64,000 nucleotides of DNA, taken from contig JADFCQ010000002.1 of NCBI GenBank assembly GCA_015223225.1, positions 434,001-498,000 of the forward strand, given 5' to 3'. The notes beneath the pieces are model-generated. The model saw only the letters and a list, made by a program, of their open reading frames with translations, was not told where the DNA came from and ran no database searches. The position numbers and the translations under genes were made by a program. Positions 22,800 through 31,435 of this stretch are shown one piece after another. This DNA is from Acetobacteraceae bacterium H6797 (lineage in GTDB: Bacteria > Pseudomonadota > Alphaproteobacteria > Acetobacterales > Acetobacteraceae). How positions within the stretch are numbered: position 1 is the stretch's first letter; every line of letters begins with the position of its first letter.

Positions 22800-23944
22800 G
22801 CGCCTCCCATCACCTCGCCGATCACGCGGGCATAAAGGCGCGACAGGGCGCGCAATTCCTCGACCGGCGTCGATTCGTCGGCCTTATGCATCGTGGTGCC
22901 GACCGCGCCCAGCTCGGCGACGGGGCAGTAGCGGGCGATGAAGCGCGCATCGGAGGTGCCGCCGCCGGTATCGAGCGCGGGCTCCCTGCCCGTCTCGGCC
23001 CGAACCGCCCGGCGCAGCGCCTCGACATAGGGGCCGGGCTTGGTCACGAAGCTCTCGCCGGAGATGGAGATGTCCAGCTCATGGCGGGCGCCTTCGCGCT
23101 CCAGCGCCTCCTTCAGCATCGCCGAGAGCGAGGCGCCGGTATGAAGGTCGTTGAAGCGGATGTTGAGCTTCGCCTTCGCCACGCCCGGGATCACGTTGGT
23201 CGCCGGATTGCCGACATCGAAACTCGTGACCTGGAGCGAGGAAGGCTCGAACCAGTCCGTCCCCTCGTCCAGCGGCTTGGCCGTCAGCCCATGCAGCACG
23301 CGCACGAGCCGGTGGACGGGGTTGTCGGCCCGCTGCGGATAGGCGGCATGGCCCTGGATGCCGTGGATGGTGATGGCGGCATTCATGCTGCCGCGGCGGC
23401 CGATCTTGATCGTATCGCCCAGCTCGGCCTTGGAGGTCGGCTCGCCGACCAGGGCCATGTCGGGGATTTCGCCCTGCTCCGCCATCCAACCCAGCACCTT
23501 CACGGTGCCGTCGACGGCATCGGCCTCCTCATCGCCGGTGATGAGGAAGGAGATGGAGCCGGGCACCTCGCCGGCCTGGGCGACGGCCGCGATGAAGGCG
23601 GCGACGCCGCCCTTCATGTCCGTCGCACCCCGGCCCATCAGCAGCCCGTCGCGGATTTCCGCCGCGAAGGGATCGACCGTCCAGCCGGCGAGATCGCCGG
23701 GCGGGACGACGTCGGTATGGCCCGCGAAACAGAGATGCGGGCCTTTGGTGCCGCGCCGGGCGTAGAGATTCTCGATCGGCCCGAAGCGCAGGCGGGTGCA
23801 GGTGAAGCCGAGCTGTTCCAGGGCCGATTCGACCACCCCGATGGCCCCGTCATCGGCAGGCGTCACGCTTTTCGCGCGGATGAGCGCCTGGGCGATGGGG
23901 AGCGGGTCGGTCAGGTCGGCCTGGTTGCTCGGCTGCTTGCTCAT
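22796..23944 (-). CDS. dapE: Succinyl-diaminopimelate desuccinylase
   Basis: A 382-residue M20 enzyme that hydrolyses N-succinyl-LL-diaminopimelate in the lysine and peptidoglycan pathway. Zinc-site motifs: 'CFAGHTDVVPPGD' (His, Asp), 'GRGATDMKGGVAAF' (Asp), 'TGDEEADAVDGT' (Glu), and near the C-terminus 'GTTMHKADE'. Length fits DapE (375-385). It follows dapD by only 5 bases and its stop overlaps the start of the next membrane protein gene, so dapD-dapE-membrane protein form one transcript. Distinguished from other M20 enzymes by strong likeness throughout and by dapD next door. Confidence 0.95.
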   Translation of the reverse strand: MSKQPSNQADLTDPLPIAQALIRAKSVTPADDGAIGVVESALEQLGFTCTRLRFGPIENLYARRGTKGPHLCFAGHTDVVPPGDLAGWTVDPFAAEIRDGLLMGRGATDMKGGVAAFIAAVAQAGEVPGSISFLITGDEEADAVDGTVKVLGWMAEQGEIPDMALVGEPTSKAELGDTIKIGRRGSMNAAITIHGIQGHAAYPQRADNPVHRLVRVLHGLTAKPLDEGTDWFEPSSLQVTSFDVGNPATNVIPGVAKAKLNIRFNDLHTGASLSAMLKEALEREGARHELDISISGESFVTKPGPYVEALRRAVRAETGREPALDTGGGTSDARFIARYCPVAELGAVGTTMHKADESTPVEELRALSRLYARVIGEVMGGA

Positions 23945-23949
23945 GGCGA

Positions 23950-24789
23950 TCAGTCGCGCAGCAGCTCGTTGATCGAGGTCTTGGAGCGGGTGCGCTCATC
24001 GACGCGCTTCACGATCACGGCGCAGTAGAGCGAGGGGCCCGGCGTGCCGTCCGGCAGCGGCTTGCCCGGCATGGTGCCCGGCACGACCACCGAATAGGCC
24101 GGCACGCGGCCGACGAAGACCTCGCCCGTCGCGCGGTCGATGATCTTGGTGGAGGCGCCCAGGAAGACGCCCATGGAGAGCACCGAGCCGCGCTCGACGA
24201 TCACGCCCTCGGCCACTTCCGAGCGGGCGCCGATGAAGCAATCGTCCTCGATGACGACCGGGTTGGCCTGCAGCGGCTCCAGCACGCCGCCGATGCCCAC
24301 GCCGCCCGAGAGATGGCAGTTCTTGCCGATCTGGGCGCAGGAGCCGACCGTGGTCCAGGTATCGACCATCGTGCCGCTATCCACATAGGCGCCGGCATTC
24401 ACGAAGGAGGGCATCAGCACGACATTGGGCGCGATGAAGGCCGAGCGGCGGGCGACGGCGCCCGGCACGGCGCGAAAACCGGCGTCGCGGAAGCGGTTCT
24501 CGCCCCAGCCTTCCCACTTCACGGGCACCTTGTCATAGGCGCCGACGCCCAGGTTCTCGGAGACCTTGTTGTCCTCCAGACGGAAGGAGAGCAGCACGGC
24601 CTGCTTCAGCCACTGGTTCACCTTCCAGCCGCCGCCGGCGACGGGCTCGGCCACGCGGGCCTTGCCGGCATCCATCAGTTCCAGCGCGGCCTCGACCGCG
24701 TCGCGGTCCTCGCCCTTGGTGGCGGGCGTGACGGCGGTGCGATTCTCCCAGAGGGCTTCGATGCGGCTGGAAAGAGCGGCGAGGTCCAT
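23950..24789 (-). CDS. dapD: Tetrahydrodipicolinate N-succinyltransferase
   Basis: A 279-residue acyltransferase of the left-handed beta-helix (hexapeptide) type that succinylates tetrahydrodipicolinate using succinyl-CoA. The N-terminal helical domain is followed by repeats such as '[20 protein letters not shown]', '[20 protein letters not shown]' and '[11 protein letters not shown]', and the C-terminal '[17 protein letters not shown]'. Start ATG at 24789 gives the normal length; the open frame extends further upstream without likeness. First gene of the dapD-dapE unit, divergent from the diguanylate cyclase gene. Confidence 0.96.
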   Translation of the reverse strand: MDLAALSSRIEALWENRTAVTPATKGEDRDAVEAALELMDAGKARVAEPVAGGGWKVNQWLKQAVLLSFRLEDNKVSENLGVGAYDKVPVKWEGWGENRFRDAGFRAVPGAVARRSAFIAPNVVLMPSFVNAGAYVDSGTMVDTWTTVGSCAQIGKNCHLSGGVGIGGVLEPLQANPVVIEDDCFIGARSEVAEGVIVERGSVLSMGVFLGASTKIIDRATGEVFVGRVPAYSVVVPGTMPGKPLPDGTPGPSLYCAVIVKRVDERTRSKTSINELLRD

Positions 24790-24970
24790 AATCGGGCGTC
24801 CTGGAGGTTCTGAAAGGGTCTGGGCGGGTATCGCGAGGCCCCGGCCCAGTGTCAACCGGGAGTGAACGGGGTATCGGCCAGGCTGGCCGGGCGGCGTTTT
24901 ATCGGCTCCGGCAAGAGGTCGGGGGCGGCGGTAACCATGCCTTCATCCCATCGGTGGTTAAATAGCGCCC

Positions 24971-26359
24971 ATGAAAGGCGCCGAACCCCCTCCCGCCTCC
25001 GTCCTGCCCCCGCCGAGCGCCGATGGCGCGCTTCGGGCGGCGCTGCTCGAATCCCGCCAGCGCTGGCGGGATGCGCTGTTGATGGCGGTCGACTTCGTCT
25101 TCGAGACGGATATCCAGGGCCGGTTCACCTTCATCGCGCCCGATCCGGCACTAGGCCATACCGGCTGCTCCCTGCTGGGCCAGCCGGCCTCCTCGCTGCT
25201 GCTCGACCCGGCGCTGGACCCTTTCCAGCTTTTCCAGCCGCTGCGGGACCGCCGGGTCTGGCTGCGCCGGGGCGGCGGCGGTTCGTGCTGCGTGGCGCTC
25301 TGCCTCGCGCCCCTGCATGACGAGAGCGGCCGGCCCATCGGCCTGCGGGGCACGGCGCGGGACATCACCTCGGAGGAGCAGGCCTCGCTCGACGCCGCCG
25401 CCTCCCTCCGCCGCACCGCCATGCTCGACCAGGTGATGCAGACGGCGCGGCAGGAGAAGCTCATCGACCTGCGCATGCGCCGGGTCATGGAGGGTTTCTG
25501 CGATGGCGTGGGCTGCATGGGCCTTGCGCTGCTCGAGCGCAAGGCCGGCCAGCCGCTGCTGATCGTCGGCGAGGCGCCGGAGGGTTTCGACCCGGCCAAG
25601 GCCCTGGCGAGCGCGGCGGTGAACCGCTTCGCGCATCATCTCTTCCCCGGCCCGCATGGCGAGCCATTGATCTTCTTCGGCCTCGCCCAGGGGCAAGGGC
25701 AGCCCGCGGGCCTGCTCGGATGGCGCGCCGCCGGGGCTCGCGATTTCGATGGGGAGGAGAGCGACCTGCTCCGCCGCGCGGCCGAGATCCTGGGCGGCAT
25801 GCGGCATCAGGCGCTGGAACGCGAAGCGCTTGAACGCGAGGCGGGGACGGACCCGCTGACGGGCCTGCTCAACCGCCGCGCCTTCGTCGCCGAGTTGGAA
25901 AGGCGCCTCGCCCGCGTCGCCATGATGCGCGGCTCGGGCGCCGGCGGCTCGCTGATCTATGTGGACCTCGACAATTTCAAACCCCTGAACGACCAGTTCG
26001 GCCATGCGGCCGGAGATGCGGCGCTTAAGCGCATCGCGGTCCTGCTGCGGGATGGCGTGCGGCCGTCGGATCTCGTCGGGCGGCTCGGCGGGGATGAATT
26101 CGCCGCCTGGCTGGACGGGGCGGAGGAGGATGTGGCGGCCGCGCGGGCCGAGGCGCTCCATCGCATCGGGCAGCGCTATATCGAGGGCATCGGAGCGGAT
26201 GGCAGGCCGCTTTCCATGTCCATCGGCATCGCCGCCGCGCGGCCCGGCATCGCGGAAAGCACCGCGAGCCTCCTCGCCCGGGCCGATGCGGCCATGTATG
26301 CCGCGAAACGCCTGGGGCGCGGGCGCTGGAGCGTCGCACCGCCGATGGAGGCGCCGTAA
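24971..26359 (+). CDS. Diguanylate cyclase with N-terminal PAS-like sensor
   Basis: A 462-residue protein. Residues about 25-135 look like a PAS domain ('RWRDALLMAVDFVFETDIQGRF', ending 'RGTARDITSEEQ'), 145-285 an uncharacterised or GAF-like linker, and 290-455 a GGDEF domain starting 'DPLTGLLNRRAF'. The catalytic GGDEF is intact ('RLGGDEFAAW', about residue 373), and RPSD five residues before it is the product-inhibition I-site. It should make c-di-GMP from two GTP and be feedback regulated. No membrane segments, so cytoplasmic. It abuts the DUF2336 gene with no gap. Confidence 0.92.
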   Translation: MKGAEPPPASVLPPPSADGALRAALLESRQRWRDALLMAVDFVFETDIQGRFTFIAPDPALGHTGCSLLGQPASSLLLDPALDPFQLFQPLRDRRVWLRRGGGGSCCVALCLAPLHDESGRPIGLRGTARDITSEEQASLDAAASLRRTAMLDQVMQTARQEKLIDLRMRRVMEGFCDGVGCMGLALLERKAGQPLLIVGEAPEGFDPAKALASAAVNRFAHHLFPGPHGEPLIFFGLAQGQGQPAGLLGWRAAGARDFDGEESDLLRRAAEILGGMRHQALEREALEREAGTDPLTGLLNRRAFVAELERRLARVAMMRGSGAGGSLIYVDLDNFKPLNDQFGHAAGDAALKRIAVLLRDGVRPSDLVGRLGGDEFAAWLDGAEEDVAAARAEALHRIGQRYIEGIGADGRPLSMSIGIAAARPGIAESTASLLARADAAMYAAKRLGRGRWSVAPPMEAP

Positions 26360-27538
26360 ATGTCCCTGACCGAGGACGCCGCCGCCGCGATGCGGATCGC
26401 CCATTCCGGCGATGACGAGACGCGCCGCCGGCTCGCCGCCGCCCCCGACACGCCGCCCGAGCTGCTCTTCTTCCTCTCGGGCGATAGCGCGGCGCCGGTG
26501 CGCGAGGCGGTCGCGGGCAATCCGGGCACGCCCGCCCAGGCCGACCAGATCCTGGCGCGGGACGAGAATGTCGCCGTGCGGCAGACGCTGGCGCGGAAGA
26601 TCGGCAATCTCTGCCCCGGCCTGCCGCAAGGCCAGCAGGAGCGCCTGCACCGGATGGTCTGGGAGACGCTATCGACCCTGGTGCGTGATACGGCCGTGCA
26701 GGTGCGTGCGGCCATCGCCGAGGCGGTGGCGGATCTGCCGGATGCGCCGAAGGAGCTGATCCTCCGCCTCGCGCGGGATACGGCCATGCCCGTCGCCGAA
26801 CCGGTGATCAGGCTGTCGCCCATGCTCACGGAGGAGGATCTTCTTGCCCTCCTCGCGGACCCGCCGACGCCCGAGACCCTCTGCGCCGTCGCCCGCCGCC
26901 CCTGCCTTTCCGAGACCATCGCCGATGCCATCGCGGATAAGGCCGAGCCGGAGGCCGTCACGGCCCTGCTGGGTAATCCCTCGGCCGCGATCCGCGAGGC
27001 GACGCTCGATGCGCTGATCAGCAATTCCGTGCGGCATGTCGCCTGGCAGGCGCCCCTGGTGCGCCGCCCGCACCTCCCGCCCCGGGCCGCGCGGGCGCTG
27101 GCGGAAATCGTGGCGGAGGACCTGCTCTCCGCCCTCATGGCGCGCCCCGATATCGACGCCGACCTAGCCGAGACGCTGCGCGAGCGCATGGGGCAGCGGC
27201 AGGCTGTTGCGCGGATGGAGGCGGAGGGGCCGGAGACGAGCTTTCTGCGCTCGCTCAGCCAGGGCGAGCCCTCGGCCTGCGCCGCGGTGCTGGCCTCGGC
27301 GGCAGGGCGCCCGCTGGCCGCCGTGCAGCGCGCGATCGCCATGCGCAGCGCCAAGGCGGTCGTCAGCCTCTGCTGGCAGGCGGGATTTTCGCGAAAGACG
27401 GCGGAATTCGCCCAGGTGGCCCTGGCCGGGCTGCCGCCGGGCAGCACGCTCGGCCAGGTGGGCGGCGCCGAATGGCCGCTGACACCCGCCGAGATGACGT
27501 GGCAGCTGACGCTGCTCGAGGCGCCCCTGCGGGTCTGA
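26360..27538 (+). CDS. DUF2336 HEAT-like repeat protein
   Basis: A 392-residue, almost wholly helical protein. Repeated short helices ('PPELLFFLSGDSAAPVREAVAGNPGTP', 'DENVAVRQTLARKIG', 'VRDTAVQVRAAIAEAVADLPDAP') give a HEAT-like solenoid typical of DUF2336, a family common in alphaproteobacteria and often beside signalling genes. Function is not known; scaffolding is likely. Its ATG begins with the last A of the diguanylate cyclase stop (TAAATG), so translation is coupled and the two products probably act together. It converges on argB with a 28-base gap. Confidence 0.85.
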   Translation: MSLTEDAAAAMRIAHSGDDETRRRLAAAPDTPPELLFFLSGDSAAPVREAVAGNPGTPAQADQILARDENVAVRQTLARKIGNLCPGLPQGQQERLHRMVWETLSTLVRDTAVQVRAAIAEAVADLPDAPKELILRLARDTAMPVAEPVIRLSPMLTEEDLLALLADPPTPETLCAVARRPCLSETIADAIADKAEPEAVTALLGNPSAAIREATLDALISNSVRHVAWQAPLVRRPHLPPRAARALAEIVAEDLLSALMARPDIDADLAETLRERMGQRQAVARMEAEGPETSFLRSLSQGEPSACAAVLASAAGRPLAAVQRAIAMRSAKAVVSLCWQAGFSRKTAEFAQVALAGLPPGSTLGQVGGAEWPLTPAEMTWQLTLLEAPLRV

Positions 27539-27566
27539 GAGCCTCAGGCCCGCGGGGCTGCGCCCG

Positions 27567-28451
27567 TCAGGGCTTGATCAGCGTGCCGGCGCCGCCATCG
27601 GTGAAGAGCTCGTGCAGGATCGCATGCGGCACGCGGCCATCCACGATCACCGCCGCCTTCACGCCCTTCTCGATGGCATAGATGCAGGTCTCGACCTTGG
27701 GGATCATGCCGCCCGAGATCCAGCCGGCCTCGATGCCGGCGCGCACTTCGGCGACCGTCATCTCGGGGATGAGCTTCTTTTCCGGGTCGAGCACGCCCGG
27801 CACGTCGGTCAGCATCAGCAGGCGCGAGGCCGAGAGGGCGCCGGCAATGGCGCCGGCGGCGGTGTCGGCATTGATGTTATAGGTCTGGCCGTCCTCGCCG
27901 ACGCCCACCGGGGCCACGACGGGCACGATATCGGCCGCGATCATCAGCTCAAGCACCTGGGCATCGACATATTCGGGCTCGCCGACGAAGCCGAGGTCGA
28001 GCACCTTCTCGATATTGCTCTCCGGGTCCCGATAGGTGCGGCTGAGCTTCTTGGCGCGGATCAGCCCGCCATCCTTGCCCGAAATGCCGACGGCGATGAC
28101 GCCCGCGCGGGTGATGGCTGCGGCGACCTGCTTATTGACCGAACCGGCGAGCACCATCTCGACCACATCGACCATCTGGGCGTCGGTGACGCGCAGCCCG
28201 TTCACGAAGGTCGACTGCACGTTCAGGCGCTTGAGCATCGCGTTGATCTGCGGCCCGCCGCCATGCACCACGACGGGGCTGATGCCCACCTGCTCCAGCA
28301 GGGCGATGTCGCGGCCGAAGCGCAGCGCGGCGGATTCCTCGCCCATGGCGTGGCCGCCATACTTCACGACGATGACCTGGTCGTCATATCGCTTCAGGAA
28401 GGGAAGCGCGCGGACCAGGCTCTCCATATCGCCGTTGCTGCTATCGGTCAT
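27567..28451 (-). CDS. argB: Acetylglutamate kinase
   Basis: A 294-residue amino-acid kinase phosphorylating N-acetyl-L-glutamate in arginine synthesis. Signatures: '[12 protein letters not shown]' (catalytic Lys and glycine loop), '[10 protein letters not shown]', '[22 protein letters not shown]' and '[14 protein letters not shown]', plus '[11 protein letters not shown]'. The N-terminal helix ('[16 protein letters not shown]') is that of the arginine-inhibited hexameric type, suggesting feedback control. Start set at 28451 (MTDSSNGD); seven extra codons upstream are possible. Other arg genes are absent from the window. Confidence 0.96.
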   Translation of the reverse strand: MTDSSNGDMESLVRALPFLKRYDDQVIVVKYGGHAMGEESAALRFGRDIALLEQVGISPVVVHGGGPQINAMLKRLNVQSTFVNGLRVTDAQMVDVVEMVLAGSVNKQVAAAITRAGVIAVGISGKDGGLIRAKKLSRTYRDPESNIEKVLDLGFVGEPEYVDAQVLELMIAADIVPVVAPVGVGEDGQTYNINADTAAGAIAGALSASRLLMLTDVPGVLDPEKKLIPEMTVAEVRAGIEAGWISGGMIPKVETCIYAIEKGVKAAVIVDGRVPHAILHELFTDGGAGTLIKP

Positions 28452-28534
28452 GGGCGGCAATCCTCTTCCCAAAGCGCCTCGATTGGCGCCCTTTGCGGGC
28501 CGGGCGCCGTTCGGTCAAGGGGTGGAGCGGTGAA

Positions 28535-29719
28535 TCAGGGCAGTTGCAGGAGCAGACCTTTGAGATAGGCGCTCTCCGGCAGCAGCGGATGGACCGGATG
28601 ATCGGGCCCCGCCCCCACGGTCGCGAGCAGGCGCCCATCGCGCCGGGCCCGCACCAGGCCCTCGGCCACGGCGTCGGTGAAGTCACCCACGCCCACATGG
28701 TGGCTGCAGCTCGCGATGAAGAGGATGCCGCCGGGGGCCACCAGCGTCGCCGCATGGCGGGCGAGCTTGGCATAGCCGCGCATGGCGGCCGGGTGGTCCT
28801 TCCGGGTCTTGGCGAAGGCCGGCGGGTCGGCGACCACGACGTCGAAGCGGCGGCCTACATTGGCCATGGTCTCCAGGGCCTCCAGCGCCTCGGCCTTCTG
28901 AGCCGAAACCTGCCTCAGCCCATGGCGCTTGGCCGTGTCCATCGCCAGTTCCAGCGCCTTCTCGCTGCGGTCGAGCAGCGTCACCTGCGTCGCGCCCGCG
29001 ACCGCACCGGCGAGGCCGAAACCGCCCGTATGGCAGAAGGCGTCGAGCATGGTGCCGCCCTTGGCGAAGCGGGCGACAAGGGCGCGATTGGCGCGCTGGT
29101 CGAAGAACCAGCCGGTCTTCTGACCGTCCAGCAGGTCGATGGAGAAGCTCAGCCCGCCCTCGCGCACCTCGGCCCGGGCGCTGTCGCCATGGAGCAGGCC
29201 GACGCTCTCCTCCAGCCCTTCGAGCTTGCGGATGGGCGAATCGTTCCGGGCGACGATGGCGCGGGGCTGGAAGAGGTCGATCAGTCCGGCAACCAAGTCC
29301 GGCGTCGCGCGCTCCATGCCGGCGGTATTCGCCTGGAGGACGAAGACGTCATTATAGCGGTCGATGACGAGCCCCGGCATCCCATCGGCCTCGGCATGGA
29401 CGAGGCGGTAATAAGGGATGTCGAAGAGCTTTTCGCGGATGGCGAGGCATTCGGCCAAGCGGGCGCGCCAGAAGGCGGGGCCGACCACCATGCCCGCGTC
29501 GCGCGACAGGCGTCGGGCGCCGATCAGGCTATGCGGGTTGAACTGCCAGACGCCGTGCTTGACGCCATCATCGCCTTCGAGCCGCACCACCGAGCCCGCC
29601 GGCAGGGCCTTGGTCTCGGCCGTCATGGCGATCTCGTTGGAGAAGGCCCAGGGATGGCCGCTCTTCACGCGGCGGTCTTGCTTGGGCGACAGGCGGATCA
29701 GCGGCAGGGCATCGGTCAT
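28535..29719 (-). CDS. Class I rRNA large-subunit methyltransferase, RlmI-like
   Basis: A 394-residue protein with an N-terminal PUA RNA-binding domain ('RRVKSGHPWAFSNEI') and a C-terminal Rossmann methyltransferase: 'GLLDGQKTGWFFDQRANR'-type segment, motif I 'MLDAFCHTGGFGLAG', acidic 'TLLDRSEKAL', and 'DVVVADPPAFAKTRKD' with the conserved DPP. This is the COG1092/RlmI plan (5-methylcytosine at 23S position 1962 in E. coli). Assignment of the exact nucleotide is inference. Start at MTDALPLIRLSPKQDRR. It lies 83 bases upstream of argB on the same strand and follows the FAH hydrolase gene after a hairpin. Confidence 0.88.
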   Translation of the reverse strand: MTDALPLIRLSPKQDRRVKSGHPWAFSNEIAMTAETKALPAGSVVRLEGDDGVKHGVWQFNPHSLIGARRLSRDAGMVVGPAFWRARLAECLAIREKLFDIPYYRLVHAEADGMPGLVIDRYNDVFVLQANTAGMERATPDLVAGLIDLFQPRAIVARNDSPIRKLEGLEESVGLLHGDSARAEVREGGLSFSIDLLDGQKTGWFFDQRANRALVARFAKGGTMLDAFCHTGGFGLAGAVAGATQVTLLDRSEKALELAMDTAKRHGLRQVSAQKAEALEALETMANVGRRFDVVVADPPAFAKTRKDHPAAMRGYAKLARHAATLVAPGGILFIASCSHHVGVGDFTDAVAEGLVRARRDGRLLATVGAGPDHPVHPLLPESAYLKGLLLQLP

Positions 29720-29790
29720 GCCGGGCCTTATGGCGAGCCTCGCCCGCCATTTCCAGCGCGCCTTGCGGGGATCAGCCGTGACGCAGCAGG

Positions 29791-29811
29791 CGGAGGGGCG
29801 GCGCCCCTCCG
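29791..29811 (-). terminator. Hairpin after the sugar-acid operon
   Basis: Nine-base stem (CGGAGGGGC/GCCCCTCCG, loop GGC) immediately downstream of the FAH hydrolase stop on the minus strand, where the dehydratase-SDR-hydrolase operon should end. Its core resembles the first stem of the element at 9198 (GAGGGGC-loop-GCCCCTC). Confidence 0.5.
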
Positions 29812-29817
29812 GTCTCG

Positions 29818-30657
29818 TCAGACGGTCTTCTGCGTCTGCTCGCCCAGGCCGGCGATGCCCAGGCGCATGGTCTGGCCGGCCTTCAGATAGATCGGGCTCG
29901 GCTTCTGGCCCATGCCCACGCCCGGCGGCGTGCCGGTGGAGATGACGTCGCCCGGATGCAGAGTGATGAAGTGAGAGACGTAGCTCACGAGCTTCTTCAC
30001 GCCGAAGATCATCGTGCGGGTCGAGCCGTCCTGGTAGCGATGGCCGTCCACCTCGCAGAACATGGCGAGGTCCTGCGGATCGGCGATCTCGTCCTTGGTG
30101 ACGAGCCAGGGGCCGATCGGGCCGAAAGTATCGGCGCCCTTGCCCTTGTCCCAGGTGCCGCCGCGCTCGATCTGCCATTCGCGCTCGGAGACGTCGTTGG
30201 AGACGGCGTAACCGGCGACATAGTCCATGGCATCGGCTTCGGAGACGTTCTTCGCCTTGCTGCCGATGATGACGGCCAGCTCGACTTCCCAATCGGTCTT
30301 CACGCTGCCCTGGGGGATGATGACATCATCATTCGGCCCCTGCACGGCGCCGAGGGACTTGAGGAAGATGATCGGCTCCTTGGGGATGGGCGCGCCGGTC
30401 TCGGCGGCATGGTCGGCATAGTTCAGGCCGATGCAGACGAAATTCTTCATGCCGGCGACGCAGGCGCCGTAGCGCGGCGAACCCTCGACCAGCGGCAGGC
30501 TCGCCGGATCGAGCGCCTTCAGCTTGGCGAGGCCCTCGGGCGAGATCGTCTCGCCGGCGATATCGGGCACCACGCCGGAGAGATCGCGAATTCGGCCCTC
30601 GGCATCGAGCAGGCCCGGCTTTTCCTGGCCGGCAGGCCCGTAGCGCAGAAGCTTCAT
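29818..30657 (-). CDS. Fumarylacetoacetate hydrolase family protein, probable 2,4-diketo-3-deoxy sugar acid hydrolase
   Basis: A 279-residue FAH-fold enzyme. Metal and substrate segments: 'CIGLNYADHAAETGAP', 'EPIIFLKSLGAVQGPNDD', 'WEVELAVIIG' (metal Glu), 'GYAVSNDVSEREWQ' and 'ISTGTPPGVGMG'. Close relatives hydrolyse acylpyruvates or 2,4-diketo-3-deoxy-aldonates. As the last gene after an IlvD/Edd dehydratase and an SDR, the likely job is cleavage of the diketo sugar acid to pyruvate plus a hydroxy acid (lactate from a 6-deoxyhexonate, glycolate from a pentonate). The substrate is inferred from context, not shown by sequence. 21 bases separate it from the SDR. Confidence 0.85.
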   Translation of the reverse strand: MKLLRYGPAGQEKPGLLDAEGRIRDLSGVVPDIAGETISPEGLAKLKALDPASLPLVEGSPRYGACVAGMKNFVCIGLNYADHAAETGAPIPKEPIIFLKSLGAVQGPNDDVIIPQGSVKTDWEVELAVIIGSKAKNVSEADAMDYVAGYAVSNDVSEREWQIERGGTWDKGKGADTFGPIGPWLVTKDEIADPQDLAMFCEVDGHRYQDGSTRTMIFGVKKLVSYVSHFITLHPGDVISTGTPPGVGMGQKPSPIYLKAGQTMRLGIAGLGEQTQKTV

Positions 30658-30678
30658 GACTGTTCCTCTTGGTCGAAT

Positions 30679-31428
30679 TCAGTTGGTCCAGCCACCGTCG
30701 ATCACGACGGCCTGGGCGGTGACGAAGGCACTTTCGTCCGAGGCGAGGTAGAGCGCCAGGGCCGCGATCTCCTCCGCCGTGCCGAGCCGGCCCATGGCCT
30801 GGCGCGAGACGAAGGCGGTGCGGGCAGCCTCCACCGAGCCGGCCGCGGCCGCATTGGCGGCGATGCGCTCGGCAAGCGAGGGCGTCTCGACGGTGCCGGG
30901 GCAGATGCAGTTACAGCGGATGCCCTTGGCGACGTAATCGGCCGCGACCGATTTGGTGAGCCCCACCACCGCCGCCTTGGTCGTCGTATAGACGAAGCGG
31001 TTGGGCGGGCCTTTCACATGGCTCGCCGCCGAAGACATATTGACGATCGAGCCCCGGCCCTTGCCCAGCATGCCGGGCAGCACCGCCTGGACGAGCTTCC
31101 ACTGCGCGCGGACATTGAGCGCGAAGGCGAAATCCCATTCCGTGTCGGTGCAGGTCTCGGCCGTGTTCTGATGCACGAAGCCCGCGCCGTTGAAGAGCAC
31201 GTCGAAGGGGCCCTCGGCGGCGACGAGGGCCTTGATGGCTCCGTCATCCAGCACGTCGAGACGCTGGGCGCTGATGCCCGCCGCCGCGAGATCGGTCATT
31301 TTCGAGGCATCGATATCGGTCGCGACCACCGAGCCGCCCTCCCGCGCGAAGGCGAGCGCGGTGGCGCGGCCGATCCCCTGCCCCGCGGCCGTGATCAGGC
31401 AGCGCTTGCCAGCAAGACGTCCAGCCAT
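30679..31428 (-). CDS. SDR family dehydrogenase, probable 2-keto-3-deoxy sugar acid dehydrogenase
   Basis: A 249-residue classical short-chain dehydrogenase. NAD motif 'LITAAGQGIGRATALAF' (TAAGQGIG), acidic 'VATDID' choosing NAD over NADP, 'NGAG', catalytic Ser in 'VNMSSAASH' and YxxxK in 'FVYTTTKAA', then 'CPGTVETP'. 'GQGIGRA.A' and the 'SSAAS..KG..NRFVY..TKAAV.GLTKS' stretch resemble 2-keto-3-deoxy-L-fuconate dehydrogenases. Middle gene of a three-gene operon: it follows the dehydratase by 7 bases. Expected step: oxidation of the C4 hydroxyl of a 2-keto-3-deoxy acid, giving the FAH substrate. Confidence 0.88.
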   Translation of the reverse strand: MAGRLAGKRCLITAAGQGIGRATALAFAREGGSVVATDIDASKMTDLAAAGISAQRLDVLDDGAIKALVAAEGPFDVLFNGAGFVHQNTAETCTDTEWDFAFALNVRAQWKLVQAVLPGMLGKGRGSIVNMSSAASHVKGPPNRFVYTTTKAAVVGLTKSVAADYVAKGIRCNCICPGTVETPSLAERIAANAAAAGSVEAARTAFVSRQAMGRLGTAEEIAALALYLASDESAFVTAQAVVIDGGWTN

Positions 31429-31435
31429 GGGAGCC

